A DNA stretch of 21,733 bases from NCBI GenBank assembly GCA_030690405.1, contig JAUYGU010000171.1, positions 1 to 21,733 of the forward strand. The letters are read 5' to 3'. Both the position numbers and the translations under genes were made by a program. The notes under the pieces are model-generated. The model worked only from the letters and a program-made list of their open reading frames with translations, was not told where the DNA came from and did not search any database. Origin of the DNA: Dehalococcoidia bacterium. Its GTDB lineage: Bacteria; Chloroflexota; Dehalococcoidia; SM23-28-2; RBG-16-64-32. This document shows, piece after piece, positions 9,648 to 16,845 of the stretch (within the stretch, counting starts at the first letter, position 1; each line of letters opens with the position of its first letter).

Positions 9648-10411
9648 GCGCGAAGGTCTCGAAGGGGCGGGCGATGCGGGCGGCGCTGGCCCGCGCCCAG
9701 GCGTACGGGCTGCTGGCACGCGCCTTTGGCCGGCCGGACGCTTGGTTTGAGGCCGATGTGGTCGATGGTTCCTTCGGGGAAGCGCTGGCGGAGGCGCTGG
9801 CGGCCCTGGACCACCCGGAGCTCGCCGCCGCGGCCGCCGGCGCCGGCGGTGGAGCGGAAGGCCCGCTCGCCGACGAGTTCGTCCGCCTGTTCAACCCCTC
9901 CGTGCACGCCAACTGTCCGCCCTACGGAACGGAGTACACGGCCGCCCACGTGTTCATGAGGACGCAGCAGCTGGCCGACGTCGCCGGCTTCTACCGCGCG
10001 TTCGGCCTGCGTGTCGCCGCCAACTTCCGCGAGCGGCCTGACCACATCGCGACGGAGCTGGAGTTTATGCAGGTGCTGGCGCTGAAGGAAGCGCGGGCGC
10101 TGGCGAGGAGGGAACGCGCGCACGCGGGGATCTGCCGCCGGGCCCAGGCCCGGTTCCTGGACGAGCAACTGGGGCGCTGGCTGGCGCCATACGCGGCGAA
10201 GCTCGCCGCCCAGGACGGCGAGGGCTTCTACGCCCGCGTAGCCGGCCTGGCCAGGGACCTCGTGGCGAAGGACGCAGCTCAGCTGGGAGTGGAACCTCAG
10301 ATCGGAATCCTGCCGCGGGTTGCGGAGCCGGTCTCCGAAGGCGACTCGCCTGGGCGAGAGCCCGAGCTCGCCTGTCCCACGCCGGGAGGTGGCGCAGATG
10401 AGCCGCGTTAA
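9644..10411 (+). CDS. TorD/NarJ-family molybdoenzyme chaperone
   Basis: The 255-residue, mostly helical cytoplasmic protein has the TorD-family hallmark RPDHIATELEFMQVLALKEA around residues 125-145, with PPYGTEYTAAHVFM just before it. These chaperones bind the Tat signal and apoprotein of a DMSO-reductase-family enzyme until the molybdenum cofactor is inserted. Here the client should be the alpha subunit in the same operon. The GTG start overlaps the beta stop as GTGA, so translation is coupled. The C-terminal ~30 residues (VSEGDSPGREPE and on) are not chaperone-like. They are encoded by a hairpin repeat that recurs in non-coding DNA at 13698-13720, so the original C-terminus was probably shorter or different. 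The gene overlaps the gamma start by 14 bases. Confidence 0.87.
   Translation: MSAKVSKGRAMRAALARAQAYGLLARAFGRPDAWFEADVVDGSFGEALAEALAALDHPELAAAAAGAGGGAEGPLADEFVRLFNPSVHANCPPYGTEYTAAHVFMRTQQLADVAGFYRAFGLRVAANFRERPDHIATELEFMQVLALKEARALARRERAHAGICRRAQARFLDEQLGRWLAPYAAKLAAQDGEGFYARVAGLARDLVAKDAAQLGVEPQIGILPRVAEPVSEGDSPGREPELACPTPGGGADEPR
10340..10362. repeat. 23-base hairpin repeat inside the chaperone 3' end
   Basis: These 23 bases are identical to 13698-13720 in the intergenic repeat upstream of the second SDR gene. They contain the perfect inverted pair CTCGCC-TG-GGCGAG. The flanks are also similar (GTCTCCGAA here, GTCGCCGGA there). In the chaperone frame the region reads EGDSPGREP. It is an element that has entered a coding sequence without breaking the frame. 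Confidence 0.75.
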
Positions 10412-11378
10412 TCCGCGGCTCGCCGGGCTCGCCCTGCTGGCCGGCGTTCTGGCCGTCGCCGCCCTCCTGACCCAGCTCGACCTGCGCCTGGCCAGCTCCC
10501 AGGCCATCACCCTCGCCGCCAAGGAGACCGCAGCCGAGGTGCCCCTGGACGACCCGGTCGCCCGCGTGTGGGACAGCGCCGAGCCGGTGGAGATACCGCT
10601 CAGCGCCCAGAACGTCACAACCCCGCAGGGGGGCGGCGGCATCCGCGCCGTCACCGTCCGCGCCCTGAACGACGGCGAGCGCATCTACTTCCGGCTGGAG
10701 TGGTCGGACGCGACGCAGGACGTATCGGCGTTCGCGCCGCAGGACTTCCGTGACGCCGCGGCCATCCAGTTCCCGGGCAGCGGCGTCTCCACCCTGCCCT
10801 CGTTCTGCATGGGCCAGGCCGATGGTCGCGTGAACATCTGGCAATGGAAGGCCGACTGGCAGGCCGACATCGACCGCGGCTTCGTGAACGTGCCGGAGGC
10901 CTATCCTAACGCCGTGGCCGACTACTATCCGTTCAAGAACGAAGACCTGTTCTATTCCGGCCGCGCCGCCGGAAACATCCTTTCCCAGCCGGAACGGAAG
11001 ACGCCGGTGGAGAACCTGGTGGCTGCGGGATTCGGCACGCTCACCACCGCCGAAGAGCAGCCGGTCGCCGGAAAGGGCATCTGGCAGAACGACAAGTGGT
11101 ACGTCCTGTTCGCAAGGGAGCTCGATGCGGGCGGAGACTACACGCCCTTCAAGCCGGGGCAGACGACCAACGTGGCGTTCGCCGTCTGGGACGGCGCCGC
11201 CGGCGAGCGCGACGGCCTGAAGTCCGTATCGCAGTTCGCCGACCTGAAGGTGGAGGGCGTGGCGAAACCGGAGAGCAAGAGCGGCGGCGTGGTCTGGGTG
11301 TTCGTCATGGCCGGCGTGGTCATCGTCTTCATGGGCATGGCCTACGCGCGCCTCCGCGCCGGCCAGGAGGAGCGATAG
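10398..11378 (+). CDS. Haem-b gamma subunit (ethylbenzene dehydrogenase gamma-like)
   Basis: The 326-residue protein has an N-terminal hydrophobic segment (residues ~8-26), an extracytoplasmic beta-rich domain and a C-terminal membrane helix (GVVWVFVMAGVVIVFMGMAY, ~294-313) with a positive tail. The domain has marks of the EbdC/DdhC/NxrC haem-binding family: DPVARVWDSAEPVEIPL, FRLEWSD, AAIQFP, NIWQWKADWQAD, KWYVLFARELD and VAFAVWDGAAGERDG. Met138 (in SFCMGQ) and Lys275 (in DGLKSVS) are candidate axial haem ligands by analogy with the Met/Lys ligation of EbdC. It would link the beta clusters to the membrane or an electron carrier. The ATG at 10398 follows GGGAGGTGG and begins the hydrophobic segment; an upstream in-frame ATG at 10320 lies inside the chaperone gene and was rejected. 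Confidence 0.87.
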   Translation: MSRVNPRLAGLALLAGVLAVAALLTQLDLRLASSQAITLAAKETAAEVPLDDPVARVWDSAEPVEIPLSAQNVTTPQGGGGIRAVTVRALNDGERIYFRLEWSDATQDVSAFAPQDFRDAAAIQFPGSGVSTLPSFCMGQADGRVNIWQWKADWQADIDRGFVNVPEAYPNAVADYYPFKNEDLFYSGRAAGNILSQPERKTPVENLVAAGFGTLTTAEEQPVAGKGIWQNDKWYVLFARELDAGGDYTPFKPGQTTNVAFAVWDGAAGERDGLKSVSQFADLKVEGVAKPESKSGGVVWVFVMAGVVIVFMGMAYARLRAGQEER

Positions 11379-11379
11379 C

Positions 11380-12435
11380 GTGCAGAAGAGCGCCGCGGCC
11401 GCGCGGACGCCCGCCCATCTGGCCGCGCCCCCGGCAACCGCCGCCCTGACCCTAGAGTCGCTGGCGCCGTACGCGCTCTGGACGCTGCTGGCGGCCGGCC
11501 TGGGCGAGCTGTTCATGTACCGCATGCTCAGCCGCATCGGCGTGCACATCCCCAAGGAAGGGATCGTGCTCGACGTCTACAACGCGCTGGTTCGCACGGG
11601 TTCGTTCGCGTTCAACGTCTCCTCCGTCGCCGTCTTCCTGGCGCTTGGCCTGCTGGCCTACGCCTCAGCGCGGCGATGGGGCAGCCGCCAGCCGCTGCGA
11701 GCGGCGACGCCGGCGCTGATTGCGGCGTTCGGGGCGATCAGCCTGATCTTCGCTTTCGTCGATGAGGGCGAGTCCGCCAAGCTCGCTTACGGCGCCTTCT
11801 CGGCGGGCCTGATGATCGCCCTCGCCGCCATCTCCTGGACGGACGGCCGCAGCGATCCCTTCCGGAAGGCCACGGTGGGGATGATCGTGCTGGCGTACCT
11901 GTTCGCCCAGTACTACACCCTTTCGAACCAGGCGTACCGCGCCCTCGACCTGACGGCGGCGCCACCGCAGACGGCGCGGGCGCTGGAGATGGCCGAGCTC
12001 CTGGTGGTGGCGACCGCGCTACTGGCGTTCTGGCGCTGGTCAGGCGTGCGCGCCGGGCTGAGCTGGCGTCCCTCCCCGGTCCAGCTCGGCGTGGCCGGTC
12101 TGCTGGTCTTCGCCTTCCTCGGCGCTTACCGGGGAGAGGACTCCTCCACGGCGGCGATCCTATCGCTCTGGACGGTAGGGCTCACGCTGTACCTGCCGCT
12201 GCCGGTCTACGCCCTCGCCCTGGGACTCTACGGCGCCGCCCTCGTCGCCTGCCTGGGCCGCGCCCGCCGCGACCCGGCGTTCCTGCCGGACGCCATCGCC
12301 CTGGGGCTGCTGCCAGTGGCCGGGCTCACCCTGGACCTCACCTATCAGCACCTGGTCGCCCTCGTCGCCCTGCTCCTCCTCGTCCAGCCGTCGCTCGCGC
12401 CGGGCGACGCCCACGACGCCGTTCTCGCCGCCTGA
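11380..12435 (+). CDS. Unrecognised polytopic membrane protein of the molybdoenzyme operon
   Basis: The 351-residue protein starts with GTG one base after the gamma stop and is the last gene of the operon. After ~30 Ala/Pro-rich residues there are roughly nine or ten hydrophobic helices, among them WTLLAAGLGELFMY, SSVAVFLALGLLAYAS, ALIAAFGAISLIFAFV, AFSAGLMIALAAISW and LVALVALLLLV. Between the first two is a polar loop, RIGVHIPKEGIVLDVYNALV. It does not match NarI (five helices, four haem-ligating His), NrfD or NarK as I know them. His is scarce (three are visible after the Ala/Pro-rich start, one of them in a helix: TYQHLVAL). It may be a membrane anchor, a quinone-linked partner or a transporter for the substrate. 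Membrane location is secure, function is not. Confidence 0.8.
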   Translation: MQKSAAAARTPAHLAAPPATAALTLESLAPYALWTLLAAGLGELFMYRMLSRIGVHIPKEGIVLDVYNALVRTGSFAFNVSSVAVFLALGLLAYASARRWGSRQPLRAATPALIAAFGAISLIFAFVDEGESAKLAYGAFSAGLMIALAAISWTDGRSDPFRKATVGMIVLAYLFAQYYTLSNQAYRALDLTAAPPQTARALEMAELLVVATALLAFWRWSGVRAGLSWRPSPVQLGVAGLLVFAFLGAYRGEDSSTAAILSLWTVGLTLYLPLPVYALALGLYGAALVACLGRARRDPAFLPDAIALGLLPVAGLTLDLTYQHLVALVALLLLVQPSLAPGDAHDAVLAA

Positions 12436-12449
12436 GCGAACGAGCGGCC

Positions 12450-12478
12450 TTGACCTGCCCGCGCCGACGGGTTAGCCT
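12450..12478 (+). promoter_or_regulatory. Probable promoter of the first SDR gene
   Basis: TTGACC (12450-12455) and TAGCCT (12473-12478) are separated by 17 bases. Transcription would begin near 12485, giving a short leader that contains AGGAGG just before the ATG at 12508. This marks the end of the molybdoenzyme operon and a new transcription unit. Confidence 0.55.
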
Positions 12479-12507
12479 GCGCCCCGTACCCACAGGAGGC
12501 TCATCGC

Positions 12508-13326
12508 ATGGACCCTGAAGGCAAAGTGGCGATCGTGACGGGAGGGAGCTCCGGCATCGGCCGGGCGACGGCGATCGCGCTGGCGGCGGCGGGCGCCTCG
12601 GTCGTCGTCGCCGACGTCAACGCTGAAGGCGGCGCGGAGACCGTATCGCTCATCGAGCAGGCGGGCGGGAACGCGGCGTTCGTGAAGTGCGACGTGACGA
12701 GCCGCGACAGCCTTGAGGGGGCGGTGGCGTTCGCGGAGCGGACGTACGGAGGGCTGGACATCCTGCACAACAACGCGGGGATCGGAACGCCGCCGCCCCG
12801 CTACCCGGACGCGCCGCCGGAGCGATGGGAACAGACGCTTGCCGTCGACCTGTGGTCGGTGATCGCCGGGACGCAGGCGGCGGTGCCCGCGCTGCGACGC
12901 CGCGGCGGCGGCGTCATCATCAGCACCGCCTCCATGGCCGGGATCATCCAGTATCAGCCGGACCCGATCTACGCCGCCGCCAAGCACGCCGTCGTCGGCC
13001 TGACCAGGGCGCTGGTCTTCCTGAGAGACGAAGCGAACATCCGCGTGAACTGCATCTGCCCGGGCGTGGTGGACACGCCGCTGCTAACGAGCGGACTGGA
13101 GGAGCTGACGCCGGAGCAGCGCGCCCAGCGCCAGGCGATTCTGGGTCAGATGCCCCTGATCCAGCCCGGCGAGGTCGCGGCGGCGGTGCTGGAGCTGGTC
13201 CGCGACGACTCCCTGGCCGGCGAGGCGATGGGCATCATGTACGGACGGCCGCCGCGGCTGATCCCGCCGGCGGTGGCGTTCTCCCGCGATCCCAGCCAGC
13301 AGCTGCCGAGCTCGCGCGCGGACTAG
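12508..13326 (+). CDS. Short-chain dehydrogenase/reductase (classical SDR)
   Basis: The 272-residue protein has the Rossmann motif TGGSSGIG near the N-terminus for NAD(P), Asp in VADVN after strand 2 (favouring NAD), CDVTS, NNAG, and the catalytic set Ser142, Tyr155 and Lys159 (YAAAK), followed by NCICPGVVDTPLL. All catalytic residues are in place, so it should be an active, soluble oxidoreductase of an alcohol or ketone; the substrate is not predictable. The C-terminal ~25 residues (PPAVAFSRDPSQ and on) go beyond the core fold. It has its own promoter and AGGAGG ribosome site and is followed 12 bases later by a small unknown gene that is probably co-transcribed. Confidence 0.9.
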   Translation: MDPEGKVAIVTGGSSGIGRATAIALAAAGASVVVADVNAEGGAETVSLIEQAGGNAAFVKCDVTSRDSLEGAVAFAERTYGGLDILHNNAGIGTPPPRYPDAPPERWEQTLAVDLWSVIAGTQAAVPALRRRGGGVIISTASMAGIIQYQPDPIYAAAKHAVVGLTRALVFLRDEANIRVNCICPGVVDTPLLTSGLEELTPEQRAQRQAILGQMPLIQPGEVAAAVLELVRDDSLAGEAMGIMYGRPPRLIPPAVAFSRDPSQQLPSSRAD

Positions 13327-13338
13327 AAGGGACAGCGA

Positions 13339-13677
13339 ATGGTCGCCTGCGTTCACGTCGCCCGGATCCTGCCGGGAAAGAGGGAGGAGTTCGCCCGCCA
13401 GCTCAAGGAGAGCTTCGAAGCGGGGCGAGAGGCCCTGAAGGCGTTCGGATTCACACGCATCGTCTCGTTCACGACACCGGAGGCGAGCGCCGACGGCGAG
13501 GCGCTGCTGGTCACCGTGTACGAAGCGGACGACCCCTCGGTAGTCGAGCGGTTCTACACGCTGGAGCCGGTGATCGAGCAGGAGCGACCGGCGCACGGCG
13601 TCCTGGTCGCGCCCCACGGCCACGACGGCGTGCCGAAGAACGTAGCGTTCGTGGACATCGACCTGCGGACTCCATGA
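13339..13677 (+). CDS. Small protein of unknown function, possibly ferredoxin-like alpha/beta barrel
   Basis: The 112-residue protein is not recognised. Its order of strand (VACVHVARILPGK), helix (REEFARQLKESFEAGREAL), strand (FTRIVSFTTPE), strand (GEALLVTVYEADD), helix, strand (NVAFVDIDL) resembles the dimeric alpha/beta-barrel fold of small monooxygenase-like or stress-response proteins. There is no signal peptide or membrane segment. GAAGGGA precedes the ATG, 12 bases after the SDR stop, suggesting one operon. A His-rich turn, APHGHDG, near residue 95 could bind a metal, but that is a guess. Confidence 0.72.
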   Translation: MVACVHVARILPGKREEFARQLKESFEAGREALKAFGFTRIVSFTTPEASADGEALLVTVYEADDPSVVERFYTLEPVIEQERPAHGVLVAPHGHDGVPKNVAFVDIDLRTP

Positions 13678-13775
13678 CCGCTCACCCTGTCGCCGGAGGC
13701 GACTCGCCTGGGCGAGAGCCTGTCGAAGGGTGGGCTAGTACCCCGCTCATGGTTCGACAGGCTCACCACGAGCGG
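13678..13775. repeat. Twin-hairpin REP-like element with a nested second repeat
   Basis: The element starts directly after a stop codon and contains CCGCTCACCCTG at the left, TCGAAGGGTGGG in the middle and a second unit, CCGCTCATGGTTCGACAGG through CACGAGCGG (13743-13775), whose ends CCGCTC and GAGCGG pair. The same two-unit plan recurs at 15828-15905 inside the cyclase gene. Here the left hairpin is interrupted by a 23-base segment (13698-13720) also found in the chaperone gene at 10340-10362. No promoter or gene is visible within it. Ribosome site AAGGAG for the following SDR gene lies outside it. Confidence 0.75.
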
Positions 13776-13801
13776 ATCTAATCCCAGGCAAGGAGAAAAT
13801 C

Positions 13802-14659
13802 ATGGGAAGGCTGGACGGCAAGGCAGTCATCGTCACGGGCGCCAGCCGCGGCATCGGCGCCGAGATCGCGCGCACGTTCGCCGCGGAGGGCGGCCGCGTG
13901 GTCTGCGCCGCGCGCACCCTCCACGAGGGCGACCACCCGCTGGAGGGCTCCCTGGAGCGAACGGTCGAGGCGATACGGGCCGCGGGCGGGGAGGCGACGC
14001 CGGTGGCGGTGAACATCTCCGAGCCGGAGGAGTGCGAGCGGTTGGTGAAGGCCGCTCGAGAGGCGTACGGGCGGGTTGACGTGCTGGTGAACAACGCGGC
14101 GCTGACCTACTTCCTGCCGGTAAAGGACTACCCGCTCAACAGGTGGATGCGCTCCTGGGCGGTGAACTTCCACGCCCCGTTTATCCTCAGCCAGCTGGCG
14201 CTGGGGGACATGATTCCGCGCCGCAGCGGCAGCATCGTCAACATCTCCTCGGGGGCTGCGATAGGGCCGGGGCGCGGCCCGTACCCGGAGCCGCGAACGG
14301 GGATCGGCGGCGCCTGCTACGGCGCCGAGAAGGCGGCGCTGGAGCGGTTCACCCAGGGGCTGGCGCAGGAGGTGTACGAGTACGGCATCTCCGTCGCCTG
14401 CGTCTCGCCCTCGCAGGTGGTGCCCACGCCGGGCACCGTGCACCACCGGCTGGTGACCGGGCTGGACGACCCCAGCGGCGAGCCGCCGCAGCTGATGGCG
14501 AAGGCGGCGTTGCTGCTGGCGACCGAGCCGCTGGACAGCGTGACCGGCCGCGTCACCTACAGCCAGCTGCTCCTCAAGGAGTACGGCTGGCTGGATGAGG
14601 CGAAGGGGATTGGCGTGGACGCGGACCGGCCCGTCGGCAGCGGCTACAGCCGCATGTGA
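13802..14659 (+). CDS. Short-chain dehydrogenase/reductase, atypical active-site spacing
   Basis: The 285-residue SDR has TGASRGIG (residues 12-19) for NAD(P), Arg in CAARTL after strand 2 (favouring NADP), NNAA in place of NNAG, and catalytic Tyr173 and Lys177 (YGAEK). The serine of strand 5, S149 or S150 in NISSGAA, lies 23-24 residues before the tyrosine. In classical members this gap is 12-13, so an extra Gly/Pro-rich loop of about 11 residues (GPGRGPYPEPR) is inserted at the substrate pocket. Relatives with such loops act on steroid- or acyl-like substrates, but none is assigned here. AAGGAG lies 7 bases before the ATG. A repeat separates it from the preceding gene. Confidence 0.88.
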   Translation: MGRLDGKAVIVTGASRGIGAEIARTFAAEGGRVVCAARTLHEGDHPLEGSLERTVEAIRAAGGEATPVAVNISEPEECERLVKAAREAYGRVDVLVNNAALTYFLPVKDYPLNRWMRSWAVNFHAPFILSQLALGDMIPRRSGSIVNISSGAAIGPGRGPYPEPRTGIGGACYGAEKAALERFTQGLAQEVYEYGISVACVSPSQVVPTPGTVHHRLVTGLDDPSGEPPQLMAKAALLLATEPLDSVTGRVTYSQLLLKEYGWLDEAKGIGVDADRPVGSGYSRM

Positions 14660-14669
14660 CCGCCCGGCT

Positions 14670-14698
14670 TTGACGGGCCACCGCCGGCGGCGTATCAT
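14670..14698 (+). promoter_or_regulatory. Promoter of the hydrolase-cyclase gene, near-leaderless
   Basis: TTGACG (14670-14675) and TATCAT (14693-14698) are 17 bases apart. Transcription should begin around 14704-14706, two to four bases before the ATG at 14708. No Shine-Dalgarno sequence is present, so translation is probably leaderless. Confidence 0.65.
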
Positions 14699-14707
14699 TG
14701 CCGCACG

Positions 14708-16180
14708 ATGGAACAACAGATACGCTTCTGCACCACCTCTGACGGCGTCCGCATCGCCTACGCCACTGTGGGTGAAGGGCCGCCGCTGGTGCGCGTCCTG
14801 GGCTGGTTCACCCACCTGGAGTACGAGTGGAAGACACCGCTCTGGCGGCCGACGATAGAAGGGCTATCCGCCAGCCATAAGCTCGTTCGTTATGACGGCA
14901 GAGGCACCGGCCTCTCCAACCGCAGCGTCGAAGGGTCGACTCTCGAACAATGGGTTAGTGATCTGGAAGCTGTAGTGGACGCGGCGGGGCTGCAACGCTT
15001 TGCGCTGCTAGGAATATCCCAAGGCGGACCCAGCGCCATCGTCTACGCCCTCCGCCACCCGGAGCGGGTGAGCCACCTCATCCTCTACGGCTCCTGGGCC
15101 AAGTGGCCGCATCCACAGGAGACCGAGGAGGACCGCCAGTTCTTCGATTCTATGCTGACCCTCGTGCGTCTGGGCTGGAGAAACCCGCCGACGCGGCAGA
15201 TGTTCACGACCATCTTCATCCCCGGCGCCAGCGCGGACCAGATGCGCTGGTTCAACGAATTCCAGGCAGCCTCAGCATCTCCCGAGAATGCAGCGCGTCT
15301 CCTGGAGGCGTTCAGCAAGACGGATGTCAGCGGCGAGGCGGCGAGGCTGCGTGTGCCCACGCTTGTGCTCCACAGACGTGACGACAGAGCATGCCCCTTC
15401 GACGGCGGCCGCGAACTCGCTTCGCTGATTCCCAACGCCCGTTTTGTGCCTCTGGAAGGCGACAACCACCTCTACCTCGACGGGGAGGAAGGGATTCGGG
15501 ACTTCCTCCAGGCGATCGAGGAGTTCGTGGGGCCGGGTGAGCAGGCCACCGACGAAGCGCCCGCAGCATCCCCCTCCGGCCTCGTCACTATCCTGTTCAC
15601 GGACATGGAGGGCTCCACATCCCTCACCCAGCGCCTCGGCGACGCCGCCGCGCAGGAGCTGCTTCGTACGCACAACGCCATCATCCGCGACGCCCTCAAG
15701 GCCCACGGCGGCTCCGAGATCAAGCACACCGGCGACGGCGTCATGGCCTCCTTCCCCGGCGCATCCAAGGCGCTCGAGTGCGCCATCGCCATCCAGCAGG
15801 CCTTCCGGGAGCGGAACGCGTCTCTTCCCGCTCACCCTGAGGCTCTCGAAGGGCGAGCGGAGCCACAACCTTCCGCTCATGCTTCGACAGGCTCAGCACG
15901 AGCGGATAGAGGCGTGAGCGCGTCATCAGCGGGTGAGCCCCTGCTCGTCCGCATCGGCCTGAACGCCGGCGAGCCCGTGGCCGAGGACCAGGACCTGTTC
16001 GGCACCGCCGTCCAACTCGCCGCCCGCGTCTGCGCCCGCGCCGAGCCCGGCCAGATACTGGCCGCCAACGTCGTCCGCGAGCTCGCCGCCGGCAAGGGCT
16101 TCCTGTTCGCCGACCTGGGGGAGGTCGTCCTCCGCGGCTTTGAGGACCCCGTCCGCCTGTACGAGGTGCGCTGCGCCTGA
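14708..16180 (+). CDS. Alpha/beta hydrolase fused to a class III adenylate/guanylate cyclase domain
   Basis: Of 490 residues, ~1-270 form an alpha/beta hydrolase: strand LVRYDGRGTGLS, nucleophile elbow GISQGG with Ser104, LVLHRRDD for the acid and GDNHLYL for the histidine. Residues ~290-490 form a class III nucleotidyl cyclase: TILFTDMEGSTSL (metal Asp299), HTGDGVMASF (metal Asp343), then RIGLNAGEP and DLFGTAVQLAARVCARAEPG. Such fusions are usually soluble and may make cAMP in response to a ligand bound by the hydrolase-like part. Around residues 373-406 the domain is split by an in-frame ~34-residue insertion encoded by a repeat; without it the chain would read ERNASSAGEPLLVRIG, as expected for the family. 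Whether the cyclase still works is unknown. Confidence 0.88.
   Translation: MEQQIRFCTTSDGVRIAYATVGEGPPLVRVLGWFTHLEYEWKTPLWRPTIEGLSASHKLVRYDGRGTGLSNRSVEGSTLEQWVSDLEAVVDAAGLQRFALLGISQGGPSAIVYALRHPERVSHLILYGSWAKWPHPQETEEDRQFFDSMLTLVRLGWRNPPTRQMFTTIFIPGASADQMRWFNEFQAASASPENAARLLEAFSKTDVSGEAARLRVPTLVLHRRDDRACPFDGGRELASLIPNARFVPLEGDNHLYLDGEEGIRDFLQAIEEFVGPGEQATDEAPAASPSGLVTILFTDMEGSTSLTQRLGDAAAQELLRTHNAIIRDALKAHGGSEIKHTGDGVMASFPGASKALECAIAIQQAFRERNASLPAHPEALEGRAEPQPSAHASTGSARADRGVSASSAGEPLLVRIGLNAGEPVAEDQDLFGTAVQLAARVCARAEPGQILAANVVRELAAGKGFLFADLGEVVLRGFEDPVRLYEVRCA
15817..15924. repeat. REP-like element inserted in frame in the cyclase domain
   Basis: The element has the same plan as 13678-13775: CCGCTCACCCT (15828-15838) pairs with AGGGCGAGCGG (15850-15860) with one wobble position, then CCGCTCATGCTTCGACAGG through CACGAGCGG (15873-15905). 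It is bounded by CGCGTC at 15817-15822 and again at 15919-15924, 102 bases apart. This looks like a 6-base target duplication. Removing 102 bases (34 codons) restores an ordinary cyclase sequence in the same frame. Shared order and ends with the intergenic copy show mobility within this genome. Confidence 0.8.
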
Positions 16181-16184
16181 CTGC

Positions 16185-16214
16185 TTGACACCTTTCTCCC
16201 CGCACGCCTAGACT
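16185..16214 (+). promoter_or_regulatory. Promoter of the membrane-anchored unknown gene
   Basis: TTGACA (16185-16190) and TAGACT (16209-16214) are 18 bases apart. Transcription would begin near 16221 and give a leader of about 27 bases with GGGAGG before the ATG at 16248. The -35 box begins four bases after the cyclase stop. Confidence 0.6.
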
Positions 16215-16247
16215 AGCTCAAACGCTCCCAGTCCAAGGGAGGACACC

Positions 16248-16835
16248 ATGTTCCTTACTTGGTTCTTTATGTCCCCACTGCGCTTCATATTCGGACTGTT
16301 TGGGGGGCTGCTCCTCCTGCTCCTGATCATCATCGGCTGCACGGTCGTCCTCGCCTTCACCGGAGGCCCCGCGCCCTGCACGCCCGGCGACGGGCCGATC
16401 ACGATAGCCGCCGCCAACGCCGACGCGTTCGACACGAAATGGGATGCGTTCAACGCCAGCCTGGACGGCGGCTCCGCCGCCACGACCAACTTCAACGAAA
16501 GCGAGATCTCGTCCCTCGTCGACCGCGAGGTGGGCAGCCCCTTCAGCAGCCCCCGCGTCTGCATCCACGACGGCTACGGAGAGGGTACGGCCACCTTCGA
16601 AGTGCTGGGCTTCGACGCCAAGATAAAGGTCAAGGGGAACATGGACCTCACCGGCGCTCACCCTGTCGCCAAGATCGATAACATCGAAGCCGGCAACGTG
16701 CCGGACTTCCTGGTCGACGTCGTCAAAGGCCTGGTGGAGGACGCGATCGATGAGGAGACCGGAAAGGTGGACCTGGACCACCCGATGACGCCCACGCTCA
16801 CCGAAGGCGACGCCAAGCTCGACGGCACGCCCTAG
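16248..16835 (+). CDS. Membrane-anchored extracytoplasmic protein of unknown function
   Basis: The 195-residue protein has one N-terminal membrane helix (residues ~10-37, FGLFGGLLLLLLIIIGCTVV), followed by an acidic extracellular domain. A lipobox (LIIIGC) is imperfect, so a helix anchor is more likely than lipidation. The domain has FNESEISSLVDREV, then alternating strands (ATFEVLGFDAKIKVKGNMDL, VAKIDNIEAGNVP) and a helix VDVVKGLVEDAI. This order recalls the YpmS/DUF2140-type lipid-transfer-like fold, but the match is weak and only from general pattern. It has its own promoter and a good ribosome site. It converges on the metallo-hydrolase gene, with 10 bases between the stops. Anchoring is confident, function unassigned. 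Confidence 0.75.
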   Translation: MFLTWFFMSPLRFIFGLFGGLLLLLLIIIGCTVVLAFTGGPAPCTPGDGPITIAAANADAFDTKWDAFNASLDGGSAATTNFNESEISSLVDREVGSPFSSPRVCIHDGYGEGTATFEVLGFDAKIKVKGNMDLTGAHPVAKIDNIEAGNVPDFLVDVVKGLVEDAIDEETGKVDLDHPMTPTLTEGDAKLDGTP

Positions 16836-16845
16836 CGCCCCGGCC

